64,000 nt of DNA from Warburgia ugandensis (Eukaryota; Streptophyta; Magnoliopsida; Canellales; Canellaceae). How positions within the stretch are numbered: the first letter of the stretch is position 1; each line of letters opens with the position of its first letter. The position numbers were made by a program, and so were the translations under genes. Below are positions 1 to 12,018 of this stretch, piece after piece. Below the pieces are notes generated by a model. It saw only the letters and a program-made list of their open reading frames with translations, did not search any database and was not told the origin of the DNA. The stretch is taken from contig CP141135.1 in NCBI GenBank assembly GCA_035236585.1, positions 902,001 to 966,000 on the forward strand, in the 5' to 3' direction.

Positions 1-241
1 TCAAAGTCTTTCGGTGGTGCCATAATAGTTGACAGTGCGGCCGACGGCGGCAGTGGCTGCCATAGTGGAATTCAACGGCTACCTTTCTTGATGTCGGTGG
101 TCACCAGAGTTGAATGACAGCAACCGTCAAATGGGACTGGACTAACATGATCCTCATGGAAACCCTGTTGAAAATCCTCACCACCACTGTCAGCTCCATT
201 TCCCTTACTAAGAAAATGAAATTGATCTATATATATATGTG
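1..241. repeat. Left part of duplicated block X (pairs with 61994-62260)
   Basis: The first 241 bases are closely similar, in the same orientation, to 61994-62260, with scattered substitutions and small indels. The pairing resumes at about 3826, so this is part of a large duplication (X) that probably extends left of the window. A minus-strand frame at 72-356 stays open across the conserved part, but I do not recognise the protein, and the frame runs past the point where the two copies diverge, so I do not call it a gene. The shared part ends in a short TA-rich tract that is much longer in the other copy. Confidence 0.75.
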
Positions 242-545
242 GAACTATTCCACCAGTGCAATCTATTCTTAACTCATTTGGTTGTACTAATATCTTGTCC
301 AGAAATGATAATTGGATATCCCTCCATTTTTCATTTTTTTGAGGATAAGGCATCATTTTTATTAAAAATCAAAGATCCCTCCCAGGAAATTTAGATAGTA
401 GGATATAGAAAGATTAAGATGACCTTATCTATCTTGTTGCATGGCTATTACAACCCATTTTTATCACAATGCATAGGATTGTAATTACATAATGTGACTT
501 CTACCATTCATATCTTTTTTTCTTCTAATAGAATGCCTTCTCTAG
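242..545. other. X-specific sequence left of the solo LTR
   Basis: AT-rich sequence present in X but absent from Y, where the junction falls in a long TA microsatellite. No gene is visible. It ends with TCTAG, the left target-site copy of the adjacent LTR. Confidence 0.5.
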
Positions 546-3514
546 TATAACACCCCGGATTTTTTTGACAATTTTTTATTTTATTTTTTATAATGACATT
601 TTAAATAAGAGCATTTGGGATCCCATGAGAAAAAGCTTTATTTAACATTTTACTAAAACCTATCTTAAAAACTCAGGATGTTAGTTTTCCTTTCTCAAAA
701 TAGCATACATGTAAATTAAATAATCCGCATATAAATCAACATCAAATAAATTGGCGCCTTTATTTTAAATCAAATAAATGTCCAAAACACAATAATGATA
801 TGGCTCAGGGTCTATCCATCATACCATCCCATATAAATGTCCAACATATGTCTAAACATCCAAATCACATCCAAATATAAAGTATGTAGTTCATAATAAA
901 ATCCAAATGATAATCCTGTTTAATGACTCACATCACTGTCTAACACTATAGAAAAATGGTCTTCAGCAGCTCTCATGGCTTCTCAACAGCCTTGCCTTTT
1001 CTGTTATCGCGTTCGAGATCTGAGGCATTGCAAAACAAAGCAATGCCTCGGCAAGCTATCGCTTGTGTAGGTACATAGACAATTAATGTAATAAATGAAA
1101 GAAATAATGAACAACTCTGATGAAAAGTCTAACATTTATGAGAATAATGATATCATAATGCCATGTTCAAATAAATGCTAATTTATTCCATATGCTAAAA
1201 CATACAATTCACAGAGTTAAAACATGACATGAATCAATAAAATGGAGCATACAACAAGAATAAGGGCACCATAAGGTAATGGGTCCCACCACATCGCACT
1301 AACATTCCTGATCAGGAGTACACGTAGTTAACCTCTGAGTGTCGTCACACCCAGGCATACCATCCATAACCATGACATAATAAGAATATGGGCCATCATG
1401 CTGCAGTGGCAACCCTCCATGGGTATAAACCACCGCCGCTCTCCGTTGACACCATAACGGGAGACTTAGCGTCTGTCCCCATGGAAAGGCTCAGATCGGT
1501 AGTGTGGACTATCCATGTTACCAAACCCCTACCGAATGCCATCTATGGGCAGGTGTCTATCATATCACAAAATCATCACATCATAATCTTGGAAGGTGGG
1601 TGGTCAGCCCTATCCCTCATAGCATGACGCCCACCGGGCGAGAGCACCCGTCATCAAATATAAAACACGGAAATCATATGTATATGCTAAAACACAAGAG
1701 CACTTATAGCTTGCAATCCCCAAGACATGCCCCTCATCCTGGGGTTAGCCTATAAAAGGACCAGCTAATAAGCCTCTATTCTCATTTCCATGTAAATCTA
1801 TGCATTTTCTATATATATAATAAGAAATAAGTCTCTAATTAAGCATAACTAATTTACATCATGTTTGTTAAAGCATTTGAAATAAGTTTATTCAGTAAAA
1901 GATTTCAATTTGGAATAACTATCCTGTACTTAATGTGGCATGAAATCCACGGTAAATAATAATTGCAATTTAAAACACAATCACACATGATACTATGTTT
2001 AAACATGGTTTAAAAATCAAGGCAAAACATTAGTTGTCGTCACCTACCTCAGTGTGAGATCACTAGCTTGCTAATAACTCCCTTTAACTGGTATATTCAA
2101 GTGCACCTGTACATGTCACATCACTATTTTAATATTTTTCTAAAGAAAAAGTGGTCATTTCTAATTTTTTAAGTTAAAACTAGGTCCGCGTCATCAATAC
2201 GGTCACAACGCCTCTTTCGGATTGTGATTTAGACCTCTCTAGCTCCTAGAAATCAAGTTTTTGTGAAAACTACCATCAAATGGGGCCTGCCGGACCACCA
2301 TAAGATGGTTTATACCGGTGGCAACCTTTTCCTTCGGTTTACACCGGCTTATACCGGCGCCACGAAGACACACCAACACGTAGACGCCGCACGGGACACG
2401 CGTCGTGCGTCTTCGCGTGTGTCACGGTTGCCAAGACGCGTAGCATCCCGGCCCCACTGTGACCGCCTATCGGCATCTTTCCGCACACGCGCGGTGCCGC
2501 GCACGCGTGCAACGACTACGTCATTTGACTTCGTCCCCCATGCGTCCCCGAGTGCGTCCTGGCGTCAATGCCAGGGCGCCGACGCTGTTGACGACGCCGG
2601 AGAAGACGACCGAATTCCAATCGTCTCCGGCGGAGCTACAGAGCTCCGTTTTGCGTGATTTTTGCGCCATTTTCTTCAGAATTCTCTCTAGAATCCATTT
2701 ATATCCTCCTTTTGAACTGATTTTGCCAAAAACTATGGTTTTTAAATGATTTTTCCCAAGTTCCTAAAATCATCCATAGGTATTGGTTTTTGAGATTTTT
2801 GGAGAAATCCACCGTTGGACCACTCCCAAATTTAAAGGGTTTGCTCTTGGGTCTCTTGTGCACTAGTTGGACGGTGCGATTTTCAAACGGACTAGGTTTG
2901 ATCTGGGAAATCACGCTCCAACAGTAGCATGCACACAGGTTCCCAGGAAATCTGATTTTCCTAATTTTTTTTCATGCTTTTCTAATTAGTTTTCCTATTT
3001 AATAAATACGGAAAAGTAGAGTTTAAGGCTTACCTTGCGCCTGGCTGGGTTTTCTCGTGTTGCCGGGGTTCCACTCGCCGGAAAAGTGCAATCTTTCCAG
3101 GCTAGGGTTCTGAGTAAAAACTCAGAGGAAACACTCAAAGTAGAGTGTTTTGGCTCCTAGGGAAGAATAGATATAGGAATTTGAGTCCTAGGGGAAGAGA
3201 AACTCTTCCCCACACGTCTCTTTTCACGTCTCTCTGGCGATTTCGCCGGACTGGTAGAGACGTGTGGAAGACAGGGGTGTCGTTATCAATTTGGACCCCT
3301 GTGTAACATGTCTATATCAAAAGACCAAAATGCCCTTACAACTTCGACGGCTCATAACTCCCTCGTTTGAGCTCCGTTTTTCGTGTTCTTAGTGGCGTTG
3401 GACTCGTATCGACGAGCACTTTCTAATTCTTATGTTTTCAGGAAAAATTTCCATCTATAAATTTTTATTTATTTAAAAATTTCCTATTTTATCCTAAAAA
3501 TTAAGGATATTACA
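546..3514 (-). mobile_element. Solo LTR, about 2.97 kb, TSD TCTAG
   Basis: The segment begins TATAACACCCCGG and ends GGATATTACA. It is flanked by identical 5-bp direct repeats TCTAG at 541-545 and 3515-3519, and is missing from the paralogous block at 61994-64000. Read on the minus strand it starts TGTAATATCC and ends GGGGTGTTATA, the expected TG...CA with one decayed terminal base. No primer-binding site, polypurine tract or pol sequence is inside, so it is a solo LTR. It resembles the other long LTRs here (27161-29885, 31578-34396), including the 'AACTCC/GCTCCGTTTT' stretch near the distal end. Long LTRs of this type are known from Ty3/gypsy elements such as the Tekay/Del group; that assignment is inference. 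Confidence 0.88.
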
Positions 3515-4826
3515 TCTAGCAAGTAAATCTACTTAATTATTTGCACTTCTTGATGTGTGAGAGAATAAAACACTATGGTGCTTGAAAGCAAGTTTAATCT
3601 TATTAGTGAATTCCCAAAATCGCCATTGCATATCCTTATATACTTCTTCCATTGCATGTTAGATGTGCCAACAAGTTAATTAAGTGGTCACTTGTATTAA
3701 TCTCTTCTCTCATTTTGTTAAAAGACTCTCATAGTGGTAGATGTAGAGAGTGACTACACATAGACTTCGTTTCTTAGAGGTATGCTGTTGGTCAAACAAA
3801 TTTGGTCGAATTCTAAAGTAAATTTACTCTAACCATTTGAATTCCTATGTTTTCTGGTTCGGTTAGAATTTTACTTCGGATTCTAGCTTCAATATTCAAA
3901 CCCGATTCACATGAGTTTTTCTTTGAGTTTGTTCATTTTCTAAACCTAATTAACAAAACCAGATATAAAATTCCAAACATAAGATACATAAGATAAAAAA
4001 TTCCTTAATGATTAAGTAACTTGGTACATATGTTATTTTCATATATTTTGGGTCTCAATATTCAAGGCGTAGAAAGAAAGAAAAGAAAAGTACCATTTTA
4101 GTCTTTTAAGTACCTAACATGAAATTTGTTTATCATTCCAATAAAGGGGTATTTTGGTCTATATAGATTATTTGTTCTGTTTCAAATAACCAACACTTTC
4201 TGAATTGCAAAACCATACCCTATCTGAATATTTTATATATGTAAAATGAGATCCAAAAATTAACCATCGGATACAATTTGATAATAAAATACTCTTTTTT
4301 AAAAAATGTTTTAATGACAAAATACTTATAAATTCCGGTTTGGTTGGATCGTATTTTTGAATAATCCAAAACCATTGGCAACCCTATCTAAAGGATTGCT
4401 AACCAAAGCCACATGTAAGGCACTTATTTACCAACGTCAAGTTTTTGCATGAAGGATCCACCTTTGGATGTTTGACTGTTTGTCTGATTGCTCTGGCTTT
4501 ACATATCCAGTAGTTTCGAAAGAATGCTGATTGAATCATTCAAATATTGTAATTCTTATCATAGGAAACGAATGGTTTAGAAACCTTTTGAGTATCTGAC
4601 ATTATATGCCTAATAGGTTTATCATTCCTCAAACTTATTCCGGTATTGACAAAAGAAAGAGACCAGCAACAAATTTTCCCATTCATTAATGTATGTGACG
4701 ACATGGTAATTAAGGTGTAATGTTAGATATATATGAACGTATGAACTTGGTTACAAAGTGACATATACGGCCTAATCAGGTACAACTCTCCTAGGCCTAG
4801 CCAGATCCTGGTCCGTCAGTCATGCA
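3515..4826. repeat. Non-coding part of duplicated block X
   Basis: From about 3826 the sequence matches 62267 onward in the same orientation, base for base apart from scattered changes, up to the Kunitz promoter. 3520-3825 is X-specific. No coding region or RNA gene is visible. Confidence 0.7.
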
Positions 4827-5147
4827 TCTCCTTCTCACAATTTGGGTGGTTGGTTAGGCTCCGGAATCATATTTTGTACAGTACGTCAAGCTAAGCACCT
4901 GTATCTCGTTTGCTCCTTTGTTTCACAAGCTGCTGCTGCTGCTCTCTCTCTCTCTCTCATTGTGTCCAGCTGCATCTGTCTCTGTTATCTCCTTCTTACA
5001 ATTTGGGTGGTTGGCAAGGCTTTGTAAATCATCTTCCATCCCGTACATATGAAACTAAGCACATGTATCACATTTCCCCCATTGCTTCCCAAGCTGCTCC
5101 CTCTCTCTCCTCTATTATTGTGTCCAGCTGCATCTCTCTCGCTCTAA
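4827..5147 (+). promoter_or_regulatory. Tandemly duplicated Kunitz upstream region (block X)
   Basis: Two consecutive units of about 160 bases (starting at 4827 and 4988) each contain TCTCCTTCT-ACAATTTGGGTGGTTGG, an AAGCACNTGTATC motif, a CT-rich run and TGTGTCCAGCTGCATCT. The same motifs occur once, plus a partial copy, on the minus strand upstream of the intact Kunitz gene (about 60770-60960), so this is the ancestral upstream/5' leader duplicated in tandem. Here it precedes a pseudogene. Confidence 0.6.
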
Positions 5148-5461
5148 GAAATAAAGAAGGGTGCTTTGCTAGTTCCAGTGCTCTTGTTCTGAATCTCAAC
5201 CATCCCACCTCCACTTACCGAGGCCATGCTCGATATCTACAATATTCCTCTCCGACTTGGTGCATCATAATTTGTTGTTTCAGCGATCCGGGGAGCAGAG
5301 GGGGTGGATTAACACTCTGTAGGCGCAACGAAACATTACCCTTGAATGTCATGCAAGAAATTTTTTATTTCTTGCGGGGCTCACCGGTGTCTTTCTCTCG
5401 CATACATAAATTCGGACCGCGTATCTGAGAGTCAATTGACCATAACGTTATTGTTAAGAGT
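5148..5461 (+). pseudogene. Kunitz-type inhibitor pseudogene (X), cut by copia
   Basis: Translated in pieces this matches the N-terminal half of the intact inhibitor at 60061-60684: the signal-peptide remnant (IPPPLTEA), LDIYNIPLRLGAS, FVVSAIRG, then in a shifted frame GGGLTL..RNETLPLNVMQE and SPVSFS, and finally ESIDHNVIVKSD. It has no initiating ATG in frame, a TAA replacing the Tyr codon after LGAS, and a 1-base deletion in the G-rich stretch before LTL. Both lesions are shared with the copy at 63680-64000. The homology stops at about 5461, where copia-derived sequence begins. Kunitz inhibitors normally block serine proteases in seed or defence; this copy cannot make the protein. Confidence 0.85.
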
Positions 5462-7300
5462 GATTAAATTCCTCACTTCTGTATTGGTATTTATACAAGA
5501 AGATACGAGTGTTAGGTTATAATGAAAGTAAGATACACGAATACCACCCCCTACAATAATACACTCTAATACGCCTCTTACAAGTTGACGAGTCTAGACT
5601 TTGAGACTCAACTTGTCATTTAAAGTGGAGAATCGTACGGTATATAGTGACTTAGTGAAGATGTCAATGATCTAATCCTTGGTTGAGATGAAGCTTACAT
5701 CCAGCAGCTTTGGTGAGACCAAGTCACTTTCAAAATGGAAATCCACTTTAATATGCTTAGTTCTCGCAAGGAACGCCGGGTTAACTGTCAAATATGTGGC
5801 ACCTAGATTGTCACACCCCAACAACTGGTAGTTTGGTGCGACTAATACCCAACTCTTAAGTAGAGATTGAATCCATACCACTTTGGCAGTGGCATTGGCT
5901 GGTGCGCGACATTCAGACTCGGTGGATGAGCCCGAAATCCTATATTGCTTCTATGTCGACCAAGATACAAGATTATTACTGAGAAATATGATAGAGCCAC
6001 CAGTGGAATTGCGATGATATGATATAGCCGCAAGTGTAATGAGTTAGAGCGAGTAATCCGAAGTGTATGGTGAGCAGTGTAGCGCAGAAACCTTAAGATT
6101 TGTGTAACTGCTTGCCAATGTTCATCACAAGGCATTTGCATACACTGACAACCTCCATTGATGGCAAACAAAATGTCTGACCTAGTGAATATAGCATATA
6201 ATAGACCACCAACAACGCTGATCTAAAAGGTGCCGAGCAAGTTTAATTGAGGTTGACAAAGGAGTGGATAGAGTCTTAGATTAAGCCATGTTGGGTCTAG
6301 TGAGAAGATCCTCCATATATTTCTTTTGAGAGAGTAGATTACCATTGCTTTGCCGAAGGATTTCTAGGTCAAGAAAATAGCATACAAATATTCTTAGTTA
6401 CCGTGTACGAAAGCTTTGCCGACGTCCATTTGACTGAGTAACCAGTTATTAGACCTCGCAAGTGACAAGACATTAGGCTGAATTTGTCCGTGTAATCAGA
6501 CCCATGCTGCTGACTGTAGCCTTTGGCTACTCATCGGGCCTTGTGCAGTTTGGATTTAATTTAATTAAAGCAGAAAACCCACTTGCTCCAACTAAATTCA
6601 TGCAACTTGGCTCAAGGTACCAATGTGCAGGTGGCATTTTGGATCAAAGCATTTATTTTTGGTACCAACGCGTCATGCCACTGTTGGTTTTGGCCAAGCA
6701 TTTTGGTTCGTCTAATTCCGAAAGCATTGTAAGGCAGGCCCAGCGAAGAGGCTGTTTTATTCCAATTACTGCGAAGAAAATGTGGAAAGGATAGTAAAGA
6801 GAGGATAATGGTAGGGGATTTTCTGCAGATGGTTGAGGTAAGTTAGGAGTGTTTGAAGGAGAAGTAGGAGGCTTGTAAGAGTTTAAAATTAATTTGGAAT
6901 TATTTTGAGAGGGAAGGATATTCAAATTGGAAAAGAGATTCAAGTTAGGAGGTAAAACTGCATTGGGTCCCACTGTAGCGAGATGGCTTGGAAATCGCAA
7001 GACCGTCCAAGGTGTCTGTGCCACAGAGAAGGTCCCAAAATTGATGGCCCAACAAACGGAAATTTGTTCTCTCCAAATCACGTAGAATCGACTCGTTTTA
7101 GGATCAAGACATTTATATGCGCAAACTAAAAATATGCACGGAAGAGTCCCATATTTGAATTTATTAGAGTTATAAGGTCTTAGAAAAGGAAAACAAGCGC
7201 CACAGAAGATTTTGAGAAAATTATAATCCGGAGTTTTGTTGGAAAGAACTTCAAATGGAGACTTCCAACTGAGATTAGGGACAGGCATTCTATCGACAAG
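5461..7300 (-). mobile_element. Degenerate Ty1/copia retrotransposon (pol remnant)
   Basis: Read on the minus strand, recognisable copia polyprotein pieces appear in normal order. First comes the integrase C-terminal region (WKSPFEVLSNKTPDYNFLKIF, 7280-7180), then a proline/serine-rich linker. Reverse-transcriptase start follows near 6620 (NLVGAS.F..LIK), with later RT pieces (LLSQKKYMEDLLTRPNMA) near 6340. RNase H is near 6150-5660 (HWQAVTQILRFLRYT, LRITRSNSLHL, CDNLGATYLT, ARTKHIKVDFHF, KLLDVSFISTKD). Frameshifts, stops and a large RT deletion make it inactive. The left edge interrupts the X Kunitz pseudogene; 5461-5640 is probably 3' LTR sequence. The right edge near 7297 is truncated, with no second LTR seen. 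Confidence 0.88.
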
Positions 7301-8224
7301 ATCTTGGACACTTGTCAAAGCCTTACTAAATCTCGCCCATTTTGCAACTAACTGAGATTACTAGAGTTCAAATAGTGAGATTTCTAGGATACGACACAGA
7401 ATTCCATATTCTTTGGGACAGAAAAAACCATTTAGGCCTTAGGGGTCCACTTCACATTTTCAAACTTTGAAATTTTAATTAATTGCGTGTGGGGCCAATT
7501 GTACAGTGATCTAAACCGTCGGTAGTCTAAACATGATCCAAGATAGATAATGCTAGAAAATCTTTTCTATAAATGATCCTAACCATACTATTCGGGGCTT
7601 AAAAAGCATTATCGAATGAGAGGATTTTCGCCGCGACCTATCTAAATGGGACAGTAGAAGAACAATTTACACCGTCAAACATCTGCCACGGTCTTAAATA
7701 GGGCTAACTTGTGGTATGGGAAGCAAGGGACAGACGGGACGTTGATTTAAGAAATTGTCTTTGACACGTTCCATCAGTCTCCTGGCTTTTCATGCATTGA
7801 TTAAGTTCTTAACAATATCTTGACGAAAATGCATTTTTAGCTACGCACGCAAATAATTAGCCTTTTAGTGTTTCAAATTGTATTCCCTAGCCCTTAAATT
7901 AGGACCTTTAATATTAATCAGAGCCATTCATTGTGATGGTCTTGCTATAGATGAAGAAACCCATCTCAGAAACCAGCATACATTGGATAATGCCACCATT
8001 GTTTTACTGATCAAGTTATTTTTGAGTTGTAAAGGATCATTAAAAAATCTACGACCCGCTTGTACTTTTGATACCAAGTCCCAAATGTGGGTGTGACCCT
8101 AAAGGGTCGTGCGATTATCAGTTCCATTTTCAGGGCAAACAGCATATAGAAAGGATTTTGATCCGATGGTGAAAAATTCACTTCACTATTTATCATTTAT
8201 TTATCTATTTATAAGTAATAATCC
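7300..8224. repeat. Kunitz-cluster spacer, paralogous to 56617-57673
   Basis: From AGATCTTGGACACTTGTC onward this matches 56620-57673 in the same orientation, with many substitutions and small indels. It is the 3'-side spacer of a minus-strand Kunitz gene. No coding region is visible. Confidence 0.75.
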
Positions 8225-8490
8225 TTAGCAATATTGAAATTTGTAACCAAAATCCCCATCCTTGATAATCTTAAACCACTTCTTGACTGTGGCGGGGCCA
8301 GGACGCTTGGGGATGCCACCAATCGTCACGTATTTTTTACCAGTTGTGTTGCCGATGTCCTCGTTCAGCCAAACCGCAGATCCTCCGAGAAACCCAGCGT
8401 TCAAGTCGGTTGACTGTCGGTCCGTTAATTGGCATGCCATAGAAAATATTACAGACATGCCCTTCTTGTTAACCCCTTTTGTTTGCATGA
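8225..8490 (-). pseudogene. Kunitz-type inhibitor fragment (C)
   Basis: An open minus-strand frame of about 87 residues matches the central part of the Kunitz family: MQTKGVNKKGMSVIFS, then NEDIGNTTGKKYVTIGGI, then GPATVKKWFKI, then FGYKFQYC, followed at once by a stop. It lacks the signal peptide, the N-terminal strands and everything after the first Cys of the C-terminal disulfide loop. The homology to 57674-58039 ends abruptly at about 8491, where AT-rich repeat sequence begins. The frame happens to be open, but the fragment is too short to fold as a beta-trefoil, so it is a pseudogene fragment. Confidence 0.8.
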
Positions 8491-9241
8491 CATCGGTGAT
8501 TCAATTAGAATTATTTTTTATCAGAAGGTTGACATTGCATGCCCTGAGATTTAATAATAAAATTATTCATTATATATATATATTAAATTGTTATTATTGT
8601 TGTCACCTGCACAAGTATAACTTATTGAGGAATTGTGATGTTTTGTAATATCTCAGATATTGATAGATATAGCAGGAAAGGCAAATAGACCAAAATTAGT
8701 TGAGGCATAGGCAGCTTTCAGTAGTGCATTGAGGAGATCTCATCATCATATGTGGCTTATTAAACTTTACATTTGAATAATATAAATTGTCTGTATATGT
8801 ATACTTTTGAATTATCCATTTGTAAATTGAATGTATAGATATACCTATGTTAGATGTGATCAATTGTCCTAGACAGACCCTGAAAAATGTCGTTGTTTCT
8901 TTTAGTTTATACTTTATTGTTAATGTATCTGATTTTATTGAAATCCGCAAGTGATCTGGATGTATGGTTATGGAGACTGAGTCTCTTAGATTTTATATTT
9001 AAGTTTATTGCATGCGTTGATCTAAATGCAGAGGAGTCTCTAGGGAATTGTCAGGAGAAATGGAAAGAACATAATTAAATCCATAGTTTTGTGAGTCTTA
9101 TAACTCCCGGAATTTTAAAATGAGTGCTTTTCATTTGAAATGATTGTTTTGAGTCAATTTTTAAATTGAAAATTCTAATCAAGGGTCCCAACTTTTGAAA
9201 ACTTTGTACTTATATGATGTGTAAAACCCGAGGTGTTATGT
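8491..9241. mobile_element. Possible LTR remnant
   Basis: The stretch from about 8645 (TGTAATATCTCAG) to 9241 (AAACCCGAGGTGTTATG) has ends resembling the TGTAATATCC...GGTGTTATA termini of the LTR at 546-3514. No matching target-site duplication was found and the length is short, so this is a tentative call. No gene is visible. Confidence 0.3.
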
Positions 9242-10580
9242 CTATTCACATATATATATATATATTTCCTTTTCATATAGAATGCAATTCTAATTTTCCA
9301 TTCATATAAATCTAGTTTCTTTTTTAATTAATGCTTCAATAGATCTCACCAAAAATATTTTAACCTAAAACTAATAACTATACCCGGATCTCTTCCATTA
9401 TACTCGCAATCTCCAACAATTTTTAACTCTAGCTTTGTCAACAAAAATCTTGAAACAAATTGTGAGACATGAATCTCTTCTATTACACTTGACAAATCTC
9501 CAACTAATCAACTTTGCTTTGTTAACCATCTTTAAACAGCTTGGTTATTATAGGAGATATGAAAAATCTTTCCGAATGCAAAATCAAGGCTTTGTTGCTT
9601 GCTTCTCTCCAATAGAAATTGCAATTTCTAACAAAATCTCCCCTTATCATTCATCAGTTATAAGAAAACCCATCCCTGCTCTAGTAGTTCTTCTAATGCT
9701 AGAACCATCAATAGAACTTGCTATCAACACAAAACTAGCATTATCAAACCATATCCCTACTATTCAACTGATTAGCTTCTAGTTGTTGGACTAAGTGAGT
9801 AGCTCAATATTTCATTTGATCATGCCCACTGGGGACATCGACAACAAAAATTGATAAAATCATTTGACCAAAAGTCATAAGATTCCTAATTTACTCAAAA
9901 TGTAACACTTTATAGGACCTATAATTATATGCCAAATGTGAATGTAGTTTCAAGCATAGTTCTAAAACTTGCAAGAACACTCAAAGACTCGTTCAAGTTA
10001 CACAATCAATAGCAAATGTAGTTGACTCGATGCAAAATAAATCAGATGAAGCTGAACTGAAATTTGATCTAGACCATCCAAATAACAGTCCAACACTAAC
10101 CAACTCGTCTAACAGTCATTCTCTTATATAATGTGAAAATTTTCTTTATCGATAATTTTTTTAAATAATTTATTCAAAACCCTGCTCATGTGCTTTCAAG
10201 TCATATTCACAAGTGGTTTTAAATTAACACGAATCATCTGACCTTTGAGTGGCCGAGTTTCTAAGTTTTTAAACTATGGTTCAAGCTTGATGCCTTAGCC
10301 CTGAAATCTCTTAAATTATTGTCAATGAAATGCTAGCGAGGGTTAGTTTTAAATCTAATCAAGATAAAACAAAGTCAATAAAGTGATGAAGGAGCTACGT
10401 ATAAATTTTTCCGAAGTGAAGGGACGTTATGAATTGTGGCTTCAATTATTAAAAGAATCCAACGCAGACACATTGCTTTGCAAGATAAGGCATGGTAGCA
10501 TGTTGTCATTCTTTCTTTTCCAGCATCGGAGGTGCATTACATCAAAAGCAATGGGGCTCAGTAGGATATGTGAGATATCA
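9242..10580. other. Intergenic, no recognisable gene
   Basis: AT-rich sequence. A plus-strand frame at 9435-9782 is open for about 115 codons, but it has no recognisable domain and its composition is that of the surrounding spacer. I see nothing else. Confidence 0.4.
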
Positions 10581-12018
10581 GGTCTATTTAACTGAGATAT
10601 TTTGTGCATATGTAAGATATCATGTTTATTTAACATTATCATAGTTGATATGTTTGGTGTTATCAGAGATATGTCAACCTCTCTTTATAGTGAAAAATTT
10701 GCTTATTTCTATAGAGAGATAAATCAACTTCAACCCATGTTTTTTTAGAGAGAGAAAATGAGTCTCCTCTCTCTTGAAGATAAAGGTGTAGATAGGGTCT
10801 AAGTTTCAGGTCATCTCAACTGTTCATCTTCTGGGTCCTCTCTCTCATATCTCACCATGTGATATAGACTATTGATAGATAAGTAGGGCCCACACTCTAG
10901 CGGTGAAGACGTGAAGGTTTTTCTAAATCAAGGATGAGCAAGTAGATATTTGATAAAAATATTTATGAATTAGGAGAAAGATATAATAACCTCACCTAAT
11001 AAATAAAAAATATTTATTTAAAATTTTAAAACATGGCAAACAATAAATATAGAAAAAGTGATTAGACAAGTGGGTGAGCCCTCTTATCACAATGGTACAA
11101 CACTAAGGTTAGTAGATAAAGGAATGTCCTTTCAACAAGAGGAAAAAAGGGATGTCCAACTAGATAACAACAAGGGTTATGATATGATGAGGCTTGGATA
11201 TGTTTCATAATTCAAAATCTCAATCCCACACTTGTATTTTTAAGTGTCATAAGAGTAATTGATCCATTTTAGCTATCTCCCATGTTGCAATGAATTGATT
11301 CCCACTACTAATAGACACATTGCAAACTTTTTCACAATAGGCCCTACTATCTGGATCAACTCATCAATGGTGAAAAATCATTGGACCCGCCAAAAATGAG
11401 TTCTCATTACTAACTGCCAAGTTGGTAGTTCAACTCATTCTTGGTAATAATAAACATGTCTTGACACAGCAAAAGAGAAGCCCATAAAATAAACAGAGAA
11501 AAAAAGTATGACCCACATTTCCTTTATAATTTCAAGTTATAAGTAAGGCTAGGACTTACCAATAATCGAATAATCTATCACTAAATTCGATTCTATTTAT
11601 TTATTTTAGGCCTTTGATTCATGGCCTAGCTCCAGAGGATGAACAGAGAAGCAAAAGGTAGCAATCTTTGTTCATCTATCATAATGTATCATGTCAAATA
11701 GTATCATCATTACTACATTCTTGTTGGTTGATGATTTATTTTTTATTAAAAAATGTCAAAATATCTCTCAGAACATATTATAGATATCACCAAAAATGTT
11801 ATAGAACATATCTCACATATCCTAGATGTCAAAATATCTCTCAGAACATATTTTAGATATCATAAAAAATATTACAGAACATATCTCACATATCCCAGAT
11901 ATCACAAAAGATATTACTGAATATATGACACATATCTTAGATATCACAGAAAATAACGCAGGAAATAGTACAAAAGGTATACTAACAGAAATGCCTAAGA
12001 TATGCAGTTAAATAAACC
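10581..12018. mobile_element. Candidate inverted-repeat DNA element with subterminal repeats
   Basis: The left end reads GGTCTATTTAACTGAGATAT. The complement of the right end (12018 leftwards) reads GGTTTATTTAACTGCATAT. Both ends are followed inward by many copies of GATATNTNAGATAT-like and ATATGTGAGATAT words in opposite orientation, which is typical of non-autonomous DNA transposons. Inside the right end is a 73-bp tandem repeat. No target-site duplication could be established and no transposase is present. Confidence 0.4.
11753..11945. repeat. 73-bp tandem repeat, 2.6 copies
   Basis: Units at 11753-11825 and 11826-11898 are nearly identical (each begins ATGTCAAAATATCTCTCAG). A partial, more diverged third unit continues to about 11945. 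Confidence 0.8.

Noticed and set aside
72-356. 94-codon minus frame at the window start
   Set aside because: Runs beyond the point where X and Y diverge and has no recognised domain.
2263-2658. 131-codon plus-strand open frame
   Set aside because: Lies in the CpG-rich core of a solo LTR; composition explains the open frame and no domain is visible.
9435-9782. 115-codon plus frame
   Set aside because: No domain or homolog recognised and composition matches spacer.
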